This document shows, in pieces, positions 18,095 to 27,119 of a stretch of 64,000 nt of DNA. The DNA lies in assembly GCF_002217285.1 (NCBI RefSeq), contig NZ_MUGW01000002.1, positions 62,001-126,000 on the forward strand, written 5' to 3'. Both the position numbers and the translations under genes were made by a program. This stretch comes from Flavobacterium hercynium (lineage in GTDB: Bacteria; Bacteroidota; Bacteroidia; Flavobacteriales; Flavobacteriaceae). Each line of letters opens with the position of its first letter. The first letter of the stretch is position 1. The notes under the pieces were generated by a model, which searched no databases, was not told the DNA's origin, and worked only from the letters and a program-made list of their open reading frames with translations.

Positions 18095-19430
18095 TTAGCA
18101 TTTTTTTGATTGACGGAACCATTTCACCAATATCACCAGCTCCTATTGTTACAATTATTGGCGCATCACTGGCTTGGATAGACGCTAATAAATCATTTTT
18201 TGCAACAATTCTTTTGTTCGAATTTGTCATTTTTTCTAACAACCATTCTGATGTTACTCCTTCCATTGGCAATTCACGTGCCGGGTAGATATCCATCAAA
18301 AACACTTCATCAAAATTTGACAAACTTTCAGCAAATCCATCCGCAAAATCTCTTGTTCTGCTAAACAAGTGCGGCTGAAAAATTGCCAATACTTTACGAT
18401 TCGGATACAACTCACGAACTGCCTGATGTACCGCATTTATTTCTGTTGGATGATGTGCGTAATCATCTATATAAACTAACTTATCTGATTTTATCTGATA
18501 CGAAAAACGTCTTCTGATTCCGTTAAAAGAAGCAATTGCTTTTGCAATTGCCGCTGTAGATGTTCCGTAGGTTTTGGCCATTGCAATAGCCATTAACCCG
18601 TTCATTAAATTATGTTTCCCAGGCAATCCAAAGTGTAAATCTTTCATGATTTCTGTTGGCGTCTGTACATCAAAAATATAGCTTCCGTCTTCTATTCTAA
18701 TGTTGAAAGCTTTATACACAGCGTCCTCATTTACAGCACATTGAACACCTTCCAAAGGCAACTCTTTTGTTATAAAAAGCTTAGACTTATCTACTACTTT
18801 CGAAGCAAATTCTACAAATGAAGCTTCAATTGCATCACTTGTTCCATAAATATCCAAATGATCTGCATCCATTGAAGTTATACAGGCAATATTGGGATGT
18901 AAATGCAAAAACGAACGATCAAATTCATCTGCTTCAACAACGGTTACTGTTTTTCCGTTACCAATTAAGTTTGAATTGTAATTCTCTACAATTCCACCCA
19001 CAAAAGCAGTAACATCGGCTCCACTTTCATATAAAATATGACCTAAAATACTCGATGTGGTTGTTTTACCATGTGTTCCTGCAACAGCAAACGAAAACGT
19101 ATCTTTTGTGATTATTCCCAGTACTTCAGCACGCTTTTTTACTTCGTAATGTCTTTCGATAAAGTAATTCCATTCTGAGTGTGTCATAGGTACAGCTGGT
19201 GTAAAAATGACCAATGTATTTTCTACAAAATAATCTTTTGGAATTAAATTTATATTGTCTTCAAAATGAATATCAATACCACTTTCAATTAATTCCGTCG
19301 TTAGCATTGATGGCGTCTTATCATAACCCGATACCTGTTTCCCGATATATTTAAAATAGCGGGCCAGAGCACTCATACCTATGCCTCCAATACCTATGAA
19401 ATAAACGTTTTGTATTTGATTTAAATTCAT
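18081..19430 (-). CDS. murC: UDP-N-acetylmuramate--L-alanine ligase MurC
   Basis: 449 residues, full length. ATP-dependent cytoplasmic ligase that adds L-Ala to UDP-MurNAc. The N-terminal Rossmann motif is FIGIGGIGMSALARYFK (residues ~10-26). The P-loop is AVAGTHGKTTTSS, the Mur acyl-phosphate region is VEADEFDRSFLHLHPNIACITSMDADHLDIYG, and the C-terminal domain has VYIDDYAHHPTEI and IFQPHLFSRTRDF. It overlaps ftsQ downstream and is separated from murG by a 155-bp AT-rich gap with no obvious terminator. Confidence 0.97.
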   Translation of the reverse strand: MNLNQIQNVYFIGIGGIGMSALARYFKYIGKQVSGYDKTPSMLTTELIESGIDIHFEDNINLIPKDYFVENTLVIFTPAVPMTHSEWNYFIERHYEVKKRAEVLGIITKDTFSFAVAGTHGKTTTSSILGHILYESGADVTAFVGGIVENYNSNLIGNGKTVTVVEADEFDRSFLHLHPNIACITSMDADHLDIYGTSDAIEASFVEFASKVVDKSKLFITKELPLEGVQCAVNEDAVYKAFNIRIEDGSYIFDVQTPTEIMKDLHFGLPGKHNLMNGLMAIAMAKTYGTSTAAIAKAIASFNGIRRRFSYQIKSDKLVYIDDYAHHPTEINAVHQAVRELYPNRKVLAIFQPHLFSRTRDFADGFAESLSNFDEVFLMDIYPARELPMEGVTSEWLLEKMTNSNKRIVAKNDLLASIQASDAPIIVTIGAGDIGEMVPSIKKMLNETI

Positions 19431-19585
19431 TTTAATTTTATTTTTTGAGCTATTTACGGGTTACTTTATTTTATAAAAAACTAGTAATTAAGCCTTTGTA
19501 ATTTTCTTATTTTAATAACTCAAAACGTCTAAAAATAACGTTCTGTCAGTTGTCTTGTGTTGTATAATTTTCGTAAAAAGTTACA

Positions 19586-20671
19586 TTATAACAACTTTTT
19601 AATTTCTGTGACTATCACTTTTGTCGCATTGGGCATGGCCAGTTTTTTAATATTCTCACTCAATTGCTTCTGTTTTCCTTCGTCTTTTAATAGCGATTCA
19701 AAAACAATAGCAAACTGACTGTCTAATTCTGACTCTTTCAACAAAATAGCTCCCTTTTCATCTACAATTGCCTGTGCATTTTTTGTTTGATGGTCTTCGG
19801 CAACATTTGGCGACGGAATAAAAATTACAGGTTTTCCAACAATACATAATTCCGAAACTGATGATGCTCCTGCACGCGAAATGATTACATCTGCCGCAGC
19901 GTACACAAAATCCATTCTTTCAATAAAATCAACCACTTTTACATTCAGCTGATTGTGTTTTTTATACTCTTCAAAATATAATTTTCCGCATTGCCAGATT
20001 ACCTGAACATCTTGCGACAAGATATTTTTTAATTCTTTTTCTATTAATTGATTTACTCTTCTTGCTCCTAAACTTCCGCCCAGGATTAAAAGCGTTTTCT
20101 TTGTAGTATCTAATCCGTAAAAAGCAATCGCTTCTTCTCTTTTACTATCGATATCAATTAAATCCTGACGTACCGGATTTCCTGTCAAAACTATTTTTTC
20201 TTTTGGGAAAAAGCGTCCTAAATTTTCATAGGCCACACAAATAGCATTGGCTTTTTTACTCAATAATTTATTGGTAATTCCCGGAAATGAGTTTTGCTCC
20301 TGAATAACGGTTGGTATTCCTGCTGCTCCTGCTGCCTGCAATAAAGGACCACTGGCAAAACCACCAGTTCCAATAACTACATTGGGCTTGAATTGTTTTA
20401 TGATTTTTCTGGATTCTAATAAACTCGTGGCTAGTTTTAAAGGAAACATCATGTTTTGCAATGTTAACTTTCTTTGTAAACCAGCAATCCAAAGTCCTTT
20501 TATTTCATAACCAGCTTGTGGTACTTTTTGCATTTCCATTTTATCTTTGGCGCCTACAAAAAGAAATTCAGCATCAGGAAATTGCAACTTTAATTCGTTC
20601 GCAATCGCAATCGCAGGATAAATGTGTCCTCCTGTTCCTCCACCGCTTAGTATGAATTTATACTTTGTCAT
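19586..20671 (-). CDS. murG: UDP-GlcNAc--lipid I GlcNAc transferase MurG
   Basis: 361 residues. Membrane-associated glycosyltransferase that turns lipid I into lipid II on the cytoplasmic face. The N-terminal glycine-rich loop is [17 protein letters not shown], the second is [16 protein letters not shown], and the C-terminal donor-binding domain has [16 protein letters not shown] and [37 protein letters not shown], the diagnostic MurG block. Follows ftsW by 44 bp. Confidence 0.97.
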   Translation of the reverse strand: MTKYKFILSGGGTGGHIYPAIAIANELKLQFPDAEFLFVGAKDKMEMQKVPQAGYEIKGLWIAGLQRKLTLQNMMFPLKLATSLLESRKIIKQFKPNVVIGTGGFASGPLLQAAGAAGIPTVIQEQNSFPGITNKLLSKKANAICVAYENLGRFFPKEKIVLTGNPVRQDLIDIDSKREEAIAFYGLDTTKKTLLILGGSLGARRVNQLIEKELKNILSQDVQVIWQCGKLYFEEYKKHNQLNVKVVDFIERMDFVYAAADVIISRAGASSVSELCIVGKPVIFIPSPNVAEDHQTKNAQAIVDEKGAILLKESELDSQFAIVFESLLKDEGKQKQLSENIKKLAMPNATKVIVTEIKKLL

Positions 20672-20715
20672 ATTTTTAAAAAGTTATACCGTTTTAAAAA
20701 CTATTCTGTTTTAGT

Positions 20716-22044
20716 TTATTTATTTAATACTGCATTCATTGGATTTTTAGAATTATCTTCAATCGAATACATTTGCTCTTCTAATTGGTAGGTTTCTTTG
20801 TTTTCGCTTTCATTACGAACCAAATCATCTTCTCCCAGTTCTTTATCTATTAATCGCTGAAGTGCTTCTTTTCTTCTTTCTTTTTCTTTTTGCTCTTCAA
20901 CAATTTCTTCGTCTTTTTTAGTTACACTAATTATAATTCCGAGAGAAAAGCAGGTCATCCAAATCGAACTACCTCCACTACTTATCAGTGGTAATGTTTG
21001 TCCTGTTACGGGCAACAGCTCTACGGCAACCGCCATATTAATCATGGCCTGAAATATCATCGGAAAACCGAGACCGACTACTACTAATTTTCCAAATAAT
21101 GTATTGGCTTTGTGGGATGCTATTACAAATCGGAACAACAACAATAAGTACAAAACCAAAATAGCTACTCCGCCTACAAGTCCGTATTCTTCTACTACGA
21201 TCGCGTAAATAAAATCGGAAGAGGATTGTGGTAAAAAGTTCTTCTGAACACTTTTCCCGGGACCTAAACCTCCTAATCTCCCTGAGGCAATTGCAATTTT
21301 TGCTTTTTCTATCTGATAATCGTCTTCGTCCGGTTTGTCTGTTGTAAAATTCTCAATACGACTTCCCCATGTTCCTACCCTGCTAAAGAATCTTGATTCC
21401 GGAAATGCTTTTGCCAGTAAAAGAAAAAACATCAACATTGCAATACCTGACCCTATGATAAAGGCTATGTATTTCATCGGATATTTTCCAATAAAGGTTA
21501 ACATCATTACCATTGCAAAAATCAACGCTGTGGTCGAAAAGTTGGCTGGTAAAATCAATGCCAATGTGATAAAAACCGGAATCCAAAGCTCTACTAACGA
21601 GGTTTGAAAAGGTTCGTTCTCTTCTTTGGTTTTAGACAAATAACGAGCCACATATATAAACAATACTATAGAAGCCAAGGTCGAAGTCTGAAACGTGATT
21701 CCAATAAAAGGAACCTGAATCCAACGACTTGCATTTGCTCCCGCAATTACAGTTCCTTTTAGCAACGTATACAACAACAAAATCCAAACTACAGGCAATG
21801 CAATTTTTGAAATCGCTCTGAAATAATGATACGGAACTTTATGTACCCAATAAATAATCATGAAACCGATACAGATATGAGCCAAATGTTTTACTAAATA
21901 ACCTAATGTATTTCCGGTACCATGACCGATATAAGCCAAATTACTACTCGCACTAAAAACTGGCATAAACGAAAACAGCGCTAATAAAGCCACGAATGAC
22001 CATATTACTCTATCTCCTTTTAGTTTGTTTACGAGTTGCTTCAT
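20716..22044 (-). CDS. ftsW: SEDS peptidoglycan glycosyltransferase FtsW
   Basis: 442 residues with about 10 hydrophobic segments, the SEDS fold that polymerises lipid II at the septum together with the transpeptidase FtsI. Recognisable blocks are WVHKVPYHYF, GANASRWIQVPFIGITFQTS, SRVGTWGSRIENF, SGRLGGLGPGKSVQKNFLPQSSSDFIYAIVVEEYG and LLPVTGQTLPLISSGGSSIWMTC. The charged C-terminal ~70 residues are cytoplasmic. The A of its ATG (22044) is the last base of the 38-nt inverted repeat of the four-helix-bundle element upstream, so its translation start region would be inside an RNA stem unless that stem is processed. Confidence 0.96.
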   Translation of the reverse strand: MKQLVNKLKGDRVIWSFVALLALFSFMPVFSASSNLAYIGHGTGNTLGYLVKHLAHICIGFMIIYWVHKVPYHYFRAISKIALPVVWILLLYTLLKGTVIAGANASRWIQVPFIGITFQTSTLASIVLFIYVARYLSKTKEENEPFQTSLVELWIPVFITLALILPANFSTTALIFAMVMMLTFIGKYPMKYIAFIIGSGIAMLMFFLLLAKAFPESRFFSRVGTWGSRIENFTTDKPDEDDYQIEKAKIAIASGRLGGLGPGKSVQKNFLPQSSSDFIYAIVVEEYGLVGGVAILVLYLLLLFRFVIASHKANTLFGKLVVVGLGFPMIFQAMINMAVAVELLPVTGQTLPLISSGGSSIWMTCFSLGIIISVTKKDEEIVEEQKEKERRKEALQRLIDKELGEDDLVRNESENKETYQLEEQMYSIEDNSKNPMNAVLNK

Positions 22045-22541
22045 AATTTTAGATTTCTGATTTTAGATTTTAGATTGTTTTTAAAATCTTCGATTTTATT
22101 TTTTATTATTAATTCTATTGTTTACTGTTTTTAAACTGCTTACGAAAATGGCCGTTAACTCATTTCCTTCTTTCCAAATTCTTTCTAATTCAGATTTAGC
22201 AATCCACATTTTTTCATTTATAATTTCTAGCCAAAACAAAGTTTCATCAGCTTCCTCTAAAACTATATTCATTTTGGCAACAAATTCTTTGTCGCTTCTT
22301 GCTCTACAAGCTGCTCTGTAATTCGCACCTACAGATGTTCCACTTCGCACAACTTGATTTGCTACTACCTTTACTACGTATGTTGCTGGTAATTTTTCAG
22401 CTAAATCAATTATCATTAAAGAGAACTTTTTCGTTCTCACCTTCATTTCATCCGTCGTCATAATCCTAAGAACCTACATTACCTTTTTGAATTCAGAACT
22501 TAGAAAACAATCTAAAATCTAAAATCAGAAATCTAAAATTA
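22044..22541 (-). mobile_element. IVS-like element A: four-helix-bundle gene enclosed in a perfect 38-nt inverted repeat, at the murD/ftsW junction
   Basis: Arms 22044-22081 and 22504-22541 are exact reverse complements over 38 nt. The upstream arm starts with the murD stop codon TAA (22541-22539); the downstream arm ends with the A of the ftsW ATG. The arms are built of repeated words of the type TAGATTTTAGATT. The only cargo is a 121-residue S23/IVP-type protein. In 23S rRNA, intervening sequences have the same plan: an IVP gene between complementary ends that form a stem cut by RNase III. Here the host transcript is an essential mRNA. No transposase or target-site duplication is seen. Confidence 0.75.
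22096..22461 (-). CDS. Four-helix-bundle protein (S23/23S rRNA IVP family), copy A
   Basis: 121 residues, predicted all-helical and soluble. The family signature is present: QVVRSGTSVGANYRAACRARSDKEFVAKMNIVLEEADETLFWLEII. The fold is that of S23 proteins encoded in 23S rRNA intervening sequences and of Avd, the accessory protein of diversity-generating retroelements, which forms a pentameric nucleic-acid-binding barrel. The function of stand-alone members is unknown. It is transcribed with the dcw genes and lies wholly inside a perfect 38-nt inverted repeat. It shares the motif but little else with copy B, so the two elements are not a recent duplication. Confidence 0.9.
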   Translation of the reverse strand: MTTDEMKVRTKKFSLMIIDLAEKLPATYVVKVVANQVVRSGTSVGANYRAACRARSDKEFVAKMNIVLEEADETLFWLEIINEKMWIAKSELERIWKEGNELTAIFVSSLKTVNNRINNKK

Positions 22542-23870
22542 CAAGTTCTGTACTGCTTGTTTAAATTGTTTTCCTCTGTCTTCGTAGCTTTCGAATAAAT
22601 CGAAACTTGCGCAGGCAGGAGACAATAAAACAGTATCGCCTTTTTCTGTTAAACGTTGTGCTGTTTTTACAGCATCGCTCATATTATTTACTTCAACCAT
22701 CATGTCAACCACGTTTCCAAAAGCGTCAATAATTTTATGATTATCAACTCCTAAGCAAATAATTGCTTTTACTTTTTCGCGAACCAATGACATCAATTCG
22801 TTGTAATCATTTCCTTTATCAACACCTCCTACGATCCAAACGGTTGGAGCAGTCATACTATCTAAAGCAAAAAACGTAGCGTTTACATTGGTTGCTTTTG
22901 AATCGTTGATGTATTGTACATTCTGAATTTTTAATACTTTTTCTAATCGGTGTTCAACACCTTGAAAATTCGATAAACTTTCGCGAATTGTTGCATTTCT
23001 AATCTGCATCAACTTTGCTACCGAGCTTGCTGCCATTGCGTTTTTAATATTATGTTTTCCTTCTAACGCAATGTGTTCTGTGTCCATTGTAAACTCTTCT
23101 TGGTTGATCTTTATTTCCATTTTGTTGTTATTTATAGAAGCCCCTTCACCGAATTCTTTAGTCAATGAAAAAGGAATTAATTTTGCTTTTGTTGTATTAT
23201 TTTTCAACCATTCTCCGATTGCTTCATCATCTGCATCGTAAATCAGATAATCTGTTTCGGTTTGATTCATCGTTATTCTAAATTTTGAATCAATATAATT
23301 TTGATATTTATATTCGTATCGGTCTAAATGATCCGGACTAATATTGGTAATAATTGCAATATCCGGTCTGTATTCTTCTATTCCGTCAAGCTGAAAACTA
23401 CTGAGTTCTAAAACATAGGCATCGAATTTATTCTCGGCAACCTGCCAGGCAAAACTTTTTCCGATGTTTCCTCCTAATCCAACATTTAATCCTGCTGATT
23501 TCAGTAAATGATGTGTCAGCAATGTTGTTGTTGTTTTACCATTACTTCCTGTAATTCCAATTGTTAAAGCCTCTGTAAAAGGTTTTGCAAATTCTATTTC
23601 AGAAATAACTTTAACTCCAGCTTCCTTTAGTTTTTTTACGATAGGAGATTTATCTGGAATCCCCGGACTTTTCATGACGATATCGGCATTTAAGATCAGG
23701 TCTTCAGAGTGTGTTTCTTCTTCCCACGCAATTCCGTTAATAATAAGAACTTCTTTGTAACTCTCCTTTATCTTTCCAAAATCCGATACAAATACATCGT
23801 ATCCTTTTTTCTTTCCCAGAATAGCGGTACCGACACCACTTTCTCCTCCTCCTAAAACAACTAATCTCAT
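22539..23870 (-). CDS. murD: UDP-N-acetylmuramoylalanine--D-glutamate ligase MurD
   Basis: 443 residues. Adds D-Glu to UDP-MurNAc-L-Ala. N-terminal VVLGGGESGVGTAILGKKKG binds the uracil nucleotide; the P-loop is IGITGSNGKTTTTLLTHHLL; the central region has LELSSFQLDGIEEYRPDIAIITNISPDHLDRY; the C-terminal domain has INDSKATNVNATFFAL and VLLSPACASFDLFESYEDRGKQFK, all standard MurD blocks. The gene is framed by inserted four-helix-bundle elements on both sides: its ATG lies 8 nt from element B and its stop codon is the first three bases of the element A arm. Confidence 0.97.
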   Translation of the reverse strand: MRLVVLGGGESGVGTAILGKKKGYDVFVSDFGKIKESYKEVLIINGIAWEEETHSEDLILNADIVMKSPGIPDKSPIVKKLKEAGVKVISEIEFAKPFTEALTIGITGSNGKTTTTLLTHHLLKSAGLNVGLGGNIGKSFAWQVAENKFDAYVLELSSFQLDGIEEYRPDIAIITNISPDHLDRYEYKYQNYIDSKFRITMNQTETDYLIYDADDEAIGEWLKNNTTKAKLIPFSLTKEFGEGASINNNKMEIKINQEEFTMDTEHIALEGKHNIKNAMAASSVAKLMQIRNATIRESLSNFQGVEHRLEKVLKIQNVQYINDSKATNVNATFFALDSMTAPTVWIVGGVDKGNDYNELMSLVREKVKAIICLGVDNHKIIDAFGNVVDMMVEVNNMSDAVKTAQRLTEKGDTVLLSPACASFDLFESYEDRGKQFKQAVQNL

Positions 23871-23878
23871 ACTCTATG

Positions 23879-24332
23879 TCAATTAAAAATTGAGAATTAA
23901 AAATTAAAAATCTTTTCCAATCAGGCTTTTAATCAAATTCCTATTTTCCTTTTAGGGTTATTATAATTTTTGCTAATATTCTGCAAATTTCATCAGCCTC
24001 ACTAAAGAGACTTTCAAATTCACTTACAGAGATATAATCTGTTGCTTTTAATAATTTCAACCAATAAATTGTTTCTCTCGCTTCTTTATATGAAATCTCA
24101 AGTTTAAACAGAAACTCTTTATCAGAACGTCCTCCAATTGACTCTTCTATATTTGCTCCAATTGAAGTTCCACATCTTAAAATCTGTTTACTCAAAACAA
24201 ACTCTTTCTTTTTAGTGGTTAGATATTTATATAAATTAATTATTCTAACCGCGAACAGAAATGATTTATCCTGAACAACATTTTCTTTCATTCCTATGAA
24301 CTTTTAATTTTTAATTCTCAATTTTTAATTGA
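23879..24332 (-). mobile_element. IVS-like element B: four-helix-bundle gene enclosed in a perfect 31-nt inverted repeat, at the mraY/murD junction
   Basis: Arms 23879-23909 and 24302-24332 are exact reverse complements over 31 nt, made of AATTAAAAATT-type words and unrelated to the arms of element A. The upstream arm begins 3 nt after the mraY stop codon and the downstream arm ends 8 nt before the murD ATG. The sole cargo is a 116-residue S23/IVP-type protein. Transcribed from the dcw promoter, the arms would fold the element into a 31-bp stem with the gene in the loop. Confidence 0.75.
23941..24291 (-). CDS. Four-helix-bundle protein (S23/23S rRNA IVP family), copy B
   Basis: 116 residues, all-helical. 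It carries the family block QILRCGTSIGANIEESIGGRSDKEFLFKLEISYKEARETIYWLKLL, followed by a helix ESLFSEADEICRILAKIIITLK. The motif spacing equals that of copy A, but the rest diverges, pointing to independent acquisition. The start codon is 10 nt inside the inverted-repeat arm and the preceding GTTCATAGGA contains a GGA close to the ATG. Function unknown; nucleic-acid binding is plausible by analogy with Avd. Confidence 0.9.
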   Translation of the reverse strand: MKENVVQDKSFLFAVRIINLYKYLTTKKKEFVLSKQILRCGTSIGANIEESIGGRSDKEFLFKLEISYKEARETIYWLKLLKATDYISVSEFESLFSEADEICRILAKIIITLKGK

Positions 24333-24335
24333 TCA

Positions 24336-25568
24336 TTATCTCAGTTTCAAAGTAACGATTGATAAAATAGCTAACATGATCGCAACAATCCAGAATCTGG
24401 TTACAATTTTACTTTCATGATATCCCTTTTTTTGATAATGATGATGTAATGGAGACATTAGAAAAACCCTGCGTCCTTCACCAAATCGTTTTTTTGTATA
24501 TTTAAAATACGCTACCTGAATAATTACGGAAGCACTTTCGGCAAGGAAAATTCCACAGAAGAAAACAATCAATATTTCTTTACGAACTGCAATCGCCAAA
24601 ACAGCAATGATTCCACCAATAGTCAAACTTCCTGTGTCTCCCATAAAAACCGATGCGGGAAAAGAATTGTACCAGAGAAATCCTATCAGCGCACCGACAA
24701 AGGCCGATATAAAGACCGTCATCTCCCCGGAGTTGGGTATGTACATGATGTTTAGATAATTGGAAAAAATAATATTTCCCGAAACAAATGTAAATATCCC
24801 GAGGGCAAGCACTGATATTGCCGAAGTTCCTGCAGCAAGACCGTCTATACCATCTGTTAAATTAGCTCCATTTGAAACTGCCGTGATGATAAAAATAACA
24901 ACCGGAATAAAAATTAACCAAGCCCATTTTTCATATCCTTCACCAGTCCATGCTAAAAGTTCTGCGTAATCAAATTCGTTATCTTTTATGAAAGGTATTG
25001 TTGTAGCTGTCGATTTTTCTTCAACAGGAGCCGGTAAAACAACTGCTGTAGAACTCACGCTTTTATAAATATCGATTTTTCCGGTATCAGTTCTTACGGT
25101 TACGGCTGGATTGAAATACAAAACTGATCCCACGATAATCCCTAAACCAACTTGTCCAATAACTTTAAAAATTCCTTTTAATCCTTGTTTGTCTTTTTTG
25201 AATATTTTAATGTAATCATCAACAAAACCAATGATCCCCATCCACAATGTCGTTACAATCAATAATACGATGTAAATATTGTGCAAACGAGCAAATAACA
25301 AAACGGGCACTAATGTGGCGAAAATGATAATCAGTCCTCCCATTGTTGGCGTTCCTGCTTTTTCATTTTGACCTGCAAGACCTAGCTCACGAACTGTTTC
25401 ACCCACTTGTTGATTGCGCAAAAAATTAATGATTCGTTTTCCGTAAATCGTTGACAGAAGAAGCGAAAGCATAAAAGCTAATGCAGATCTAAAAGTGATG
25501 TACTGAAAAACTCCAGTTCCCGGAACATCTAATGTTTTATCTAAATATTCAAATAAATAGTATAGCAT
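24336..25568 (-). CDS. mraY: Phospho-N-acetylmuramoyl-pentapeptide transferase MraY
   Basis: 410 residues, about 10 TM helices. Makes lipid I from UDP-MurNAc-pentapeptide and undecaprenyl phosphate. Catalytic blocks are [20 protein letters not shown] (Asp-Asp), [28 protein letters not shown] and the [11 protein letters not shown] loop near the end. A ~60-residue periplasmic insertion (about residues 155-215) makes it longer than the ~360 of E. coli, as usual in Bacteroidetes. Follows murE after 87 bp. Confidence 0.97.
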   Translation of the reverse strand: MLYYLFEYLDKTLDVPGTGVFQYITFRSALAFMLSLLLSTIYGKRIINFLRNQQVGETVRELGLAGQNEKAGTPTMGGLIIIFATLVPVLLFARLHNIYIVLLIVTTLWMGIIGFVDDYIKIFKKDKQGLKGIFKVIGQVGLGIIVGSVLYFNPAVTVRTDTGKIDIYKSVSSTAVVLPAPVEEKSTATTIPFIKDNEFDYAELLAWTGEGYEKWAWLIFIPVVIFIITAVSNGANLTDGIDGLAAGTSAISVLALGIFTFVSGNIIFSNYLNIMYIPNSGEMTVFISAFVGALIGFLWYNSFPASVFMGDTGSLTIGGIIAVLAIAVRKEILIVFFCGIFLAESASVIIQVAYFKYTKKRFGEGRRVFLMSPLHHHYQKKGYHESKIVTRFWIVAIMLAILSIVTLKLR

Positions 25569-25655
25569 ATATCTTTGTTTATTTGTTTTATCGTTGTTTT
25601 GTTAATTGTTCGTTTGATAATTATCTGATTATGAAAACCACCTAACTTTTAAACT

Positions 25656-27119
25656 TTACTTTCCTAATTGATTTAAAATTTCTTTTACTGTTTCCATATC
25701 ATCGAAATGACTGCGAACACCTTTTATTTCCTGATAGGTTTCATGACCTTTACCGGCAATTAATATAATGTCACTAGGCTGAGCTAATTGACAAGCTGTT
25801 TTAATGGCTTGCTTTCTATCGGTTATTCTCAGCATTTTTTTATAATTATGCGCTTCAATTCCTTTTTCCATTTCATCTAAAATCACTTCAGGATCTTCAT
25901 TTCTTGGATTATCAGATGTTAAAATGGCTTTATCACTTAAATCAGCTGCAATTTTTGCCATGATCGGACGCTTGGTTGTATCTCTGTTTCCTCCGCATCC
26001 TACAACGGTTATGAGCTGCTCGTTTTTTGTTCTGATATCAGCAATTGTTTTAAGTACATTTTCAAGAGCATCCGGTGTATGTGCATAATCGACAATTGCC
26101 GTCACATTCCCTTCTGAAACAATATATTGAAAACGCCCCGAAACACTTTCTAAATCAGATAATAAACGCAAGGCTTCCAGACTATCCATTCCTAGTTCTA
26201 TTGCTGTTCCGTAAATAGCTAAAACATTATAAGCATTAAAAGTTCCTATTAGTTTTACCCAAACTTCATTGTCATTTACTTTTAGCAATAAACCTGATAA
26301 TTGGCTTTCTAAAATTTGAGCTTTAAAATCAGCGTACGATTTTAAGGCGTAAGTCAATTTTCTTGCAACTGTATTTTGCAGCATCACAGGTCCGTTTTTA
26401 TCATCAATATTTGATAAAGCAAAAGCTGTTTTTGGCAATGAATCAAAAAATGATTTTTTTACATCTCTGTATTCTGCAAAAGTTGGATGATAATCTAAAT
26501 GATCGTGTGAAAGATTCGTAAAAATTCCACCCACAAAATGCAAGGCTTCTGTTCTCTTTTGGTGAATTCCGTGTGAACTCACTTCCATAAAACAATGTGT
26601 TACTCCCGCTTCGATCATTTCATTTAAATAATGATTGATTGTCAGCGAATCCGGAGTAGTATGTGTTGCTTTGTATTCTGTTTCATCTACCATGATTTTT
26701 ACAGTTGATAATAAACCAACTTTAAATCCAGCTTTTTGAAACAACTGAAACAATAATGATGCAATCGTTGTTTTTCCGTTAGTACCGGTTACCCCAACTA
26801 ATTTTAATTTTTCCGAAGGATTTTCAAAATAATTAGCCGCCATAAAAGCCAATGCTGTATTGGTATCTTTTACTTTGATGTAGGTAATTCCTTTTGCAGG
26901 ATTCTCCGGCAATTCATCGCAAATGATTGCCACAGCACCTAACTGAATTGCTTTTTCTATATAATCATGACCATCAGAAAGTGATCCGCGGATTGCCACA
27001 AAAACATCATTCTCTTCAATTTTTCTTGAATCGAAATCAATTTTATGTATAGCAATTTCAGTCGAACCTGTTACCGATTCAATGGCTACTTTGTATAATA
27101 TGTCTTTCAGTATTTTCAC
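25656..27119 (-). CDS. murE: UDP-MurNAc-tripeptide synthetase MurE
   Basis: 487 residues, begins with GTG in a GTGA overlap with the ftsI stop codon, so the two are translationally coupled. Adds the third amino acid of the stem peptide. The P-loop is LVGVTGTNGKTTIASLL; the Mur blocks MEVSSHGIHQKRTEAL and FTNLSHDHLDYHPTFAEYRDVKK follow, and the C-terminal domain has AIVDYAHTPDALENVL. The motif TSDNPRNEDP contains DNPR, which in known MurE enzymes selects meso-diaminopimelate, so a DAP-type peptidoglycan is expected. Confidence 0.97.
   Translation of the reverse strand: MKILKDILYKVAIESVTGSTEIAIHKIDFDSRKIEENDVFVAIRGSLSDGHDYIEKAIQLGAVAIICDELPENPAKGITYIKVKDTNTALAFMAANYFENPSEKLKLVGVTGTNGKTTIASLLFQLFQKAGFKVGLLSTVKIMVDETEYKATHTTPDSLTINHYLNEMIEAGVTHCFMEVSSHGIHQKRTEALHFVGGIFTNLSHDHLDYHPTFAEYRDVKKSFFDSLPKTAFALSNIDDKNGPVMLQNTVARKLTYALKSYADFKAQILESQLSGLLLKVNDNEVWVKLIGTFNAYNVLAIYGTAIELGMDSLEALRLLSDLESVSGRFQYIVSEGNVTAIVDYAHTPDALENVLKTIADIRTKNEQLITVVGCGGNRDTTKRPIMAKIAADLSDKAILTSDNPRNEDPEVILDEMEKGIEAHNYKKMLRITDRKQAIKTACQLAQPSDIILIAGKGHETYQEIKGVRSHFDDMETVKEILNQLGK

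Noticed and set aside
22044..24332. Insertion sequence with transposase at the four-helix-bundle genes
   Set aside because: Neither product has a transposase motif and the arms of the two elements are unrelated, so a standard IS does not explain them.
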